64,000 nt of DNA from Candidatus Loosdrechtia aerotolerans (GTDB taxonomy: Bacteria > Planctomycetota > Brocadiia > Brocadiales > Brocadiaceae). This document shows, in pieces, positions 63,271 to 64,000 of the stretch. Every line of letters begins with the position of its first letter. Positions within the stretch are counted from its first letter, which is position 1. Made by a program: the position numbers and the translations under genes. Below the pieces are notes generated by a model that saw only the letters and a list, made by a program, of their open reading frames with translations, was not told the origin of the DNA and ran no database searches. The stretch lies in assembly GCA_021646405.1 (NCBI GenBank), contig SOER01000013.1, forward strand, positions 1 to 64,000, given 5' to 3'.

Positions 63271-63957
63271 TTACACAATGTCGCGTATATCCCTTAAACC
63301 AATCTGCTCACGGCTCATGTAAGGTTCGCCGTAGTCAACCCGTATCAGATTACCATAATACCGGCACTTTGCTGTAATTGATCTGCTGATATGTTCCCAG
63401 CGGGCCTCATCATAGGCAAATTGGGACTGATACGTCCGGGCTATTTCGAGTTTTTTTTCAAACTCACTGCTGATATCTAAAATAAATGATGGTGTGACGT
63501 GGAGCCGGAAGTGAGAACAAAGATAATAAAAGATATAGGGAGGATAGCAAGGTTCTCCGGGGATATCTGATTTTGTTAGTTTTGCATAGAAACGGGCAGC
63601 CTCTCCGATTTGAGTAGTTTGAATATGATCGGGATGTGCATCAATCCAGTAAGGAAGGAAGATTATTTCGGGTCGTATCTGCCGTATTACAGCGGCAACT
63701 TTTTTACGGGCCTCAATAGTATCTATAAGATACCGGTTTGGTAAATCAAGAATCGTCCTGCTTTTTATCCCTAACATAGCAGTCGATTGTTCCCACTCTT
63801 TCTTTCGAATATCAGCATTACCATAAGGGGTGGGTTCACCATTTGTCATATCAAGGATATGGACTTCGTATCCCAGCTTAACGAATTTAAGAATACCCCC
63901 GCCCATACCGGCTTCAACATCATCGGGGTGAGGACCTACTGCAAGAATAGTTGTCAT
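63271..63957 (-). CDS. bshB1: PIG-L/LmbE deacetylase, BshB1-like
   Basis: 228 residues. Zinc site motif AVGPHPDDVEAGMGG, then VHILDMTNGEPTPYGN and WIDAHPDHIQTTQIG (AHPDH). The whole length and the order DMTNGE, KEWEQSTAMLGI, DLPNRYL match BshB1, the N-acetylglucosaminyl-malate deacetylase of bacillithiol synthesis. If the assignment holds, the organism makes a bacillithiol-type thiol. No bshA or bshC is in the window, so a related GlcNAc-derivative deacetylase remains possible. It is 69 bases upstream of the PurM-like gene on the same strand. Confidence 0.75.
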   Translation of the reverse strand: MTTILAVGPHPDDVEAGMGGGILKFVKLGYEVHILDMTNGEPTPYGNADIRKKEWEQSTAMLGIKSRTILDLPNRYLIDTIEARKKVAAVIRQIRPEIIFLPYWIDAHPDHIQTTQIGEAARFYAKLTKSDIPGEPCYPPYIFYYLCSHFRLHVTPSFILDISSEFEKKLEIARTYQSQFAYDEARWEHISRSITAKCRYYGNLIRVDYGEPYMSREQIGLRDIRDIV

Positions 63958-64000
63958 AAGAGATATCGAGTACGAAAGATTGCCATCAAGGAATGTTGTA

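Overview
The window looks like a chromosome segment from a Gram-negative planctomycete of the anammox type (Candidatus Brocadiales); this is an inference. The support is a densely packed multiheme cytochrome c and cytochrome b6 locus, an inner-core heptose (LPS) pathway, a formylglycine-enzyme-fold protein, many two-component systems, and several mobile elements. No rRNA, tRNA or CRISPR array was found.

Layout. 1-3.5 kb is mobile DNA on the minus strand. A complete group II intron (about 129-2010) with its own reverse transcriptase (RT) sits inside the catalytic YADD codons of a second intron RT. The 5' part of that second intron follows, then a MITE-like inverted repeat. 3.5-13.4 kb carries housekeeping and accessory genes: an aldehyde dehydrogenase, a DUF362-ChaN-PDZ fusion, valS, a zinc-ribbon/TPR/FGE-fold protein, a His-tailed TRASH-like protein and an esterase. 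13.7-15.3 kb is a complete IS4-family element with a 10-bp target duplication, inserted in one arm of a GC-rich palindrome.

15.5-41.9 kb is almost entirely minus strand. It holds a Na+/H+ antiporter, RecD2, an FAD oxidoreductase, and a respiratory block: a roughly 17-heme membrane-anchored cytochrome, a c554-like pentaheme protein, a subunit IV-like protein and cytochrome b6. An aminotransferase overlaps the b6 gene. Further upstream lie a truncated metallophosphoesterase, a U32 peptidase, and a lipid-type set (adenylate-forming enzyme, RND exporter, SCP2 protein, SDR reductase). The block ends with a membrane glycosyltransferase, an NtrC-type regulator with its kinase, a porin and a secreted protein.

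42-49.6 kb is plus strand: a B12-binding radical SAM protein, DUF362-ferredoxin, mgtE, then a run of small envelope proteins (TPR, acidic-tail membrane protein, secreted protein, coiled-coil lipoprotein). 49.6-57.4 kb is minus strand: hldE-gmhA-gmhB for ADP-heptose, a REC-GAF-PAS-PAS kinase with a REC-XRE regulator, a TauE/SafE permease and a geranylgeranyl reductase-like flavoprotein. 57.7-60.1 kb has a processive GT2 glycosyltransferase and an RluA pseudouridine synthase. 60.1-64 kb has hflK-hflC, a PurM/HypE-like protein and a BshB1-type deacetylase.

The best candidate for an undescribed system is the cytochrome b6/subunit IV/multiheme cluster at 21.6-25.6 kb. It keeps the four b-heme histidines and a cysteine at the heme c-i position. 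It has lost the Qo loop and the PEWY glutamate, and no Rieske gene is in the window. The second candidate is the ANL-RND-SCP2-SDR lipid set at 29.6-35.0 kb.
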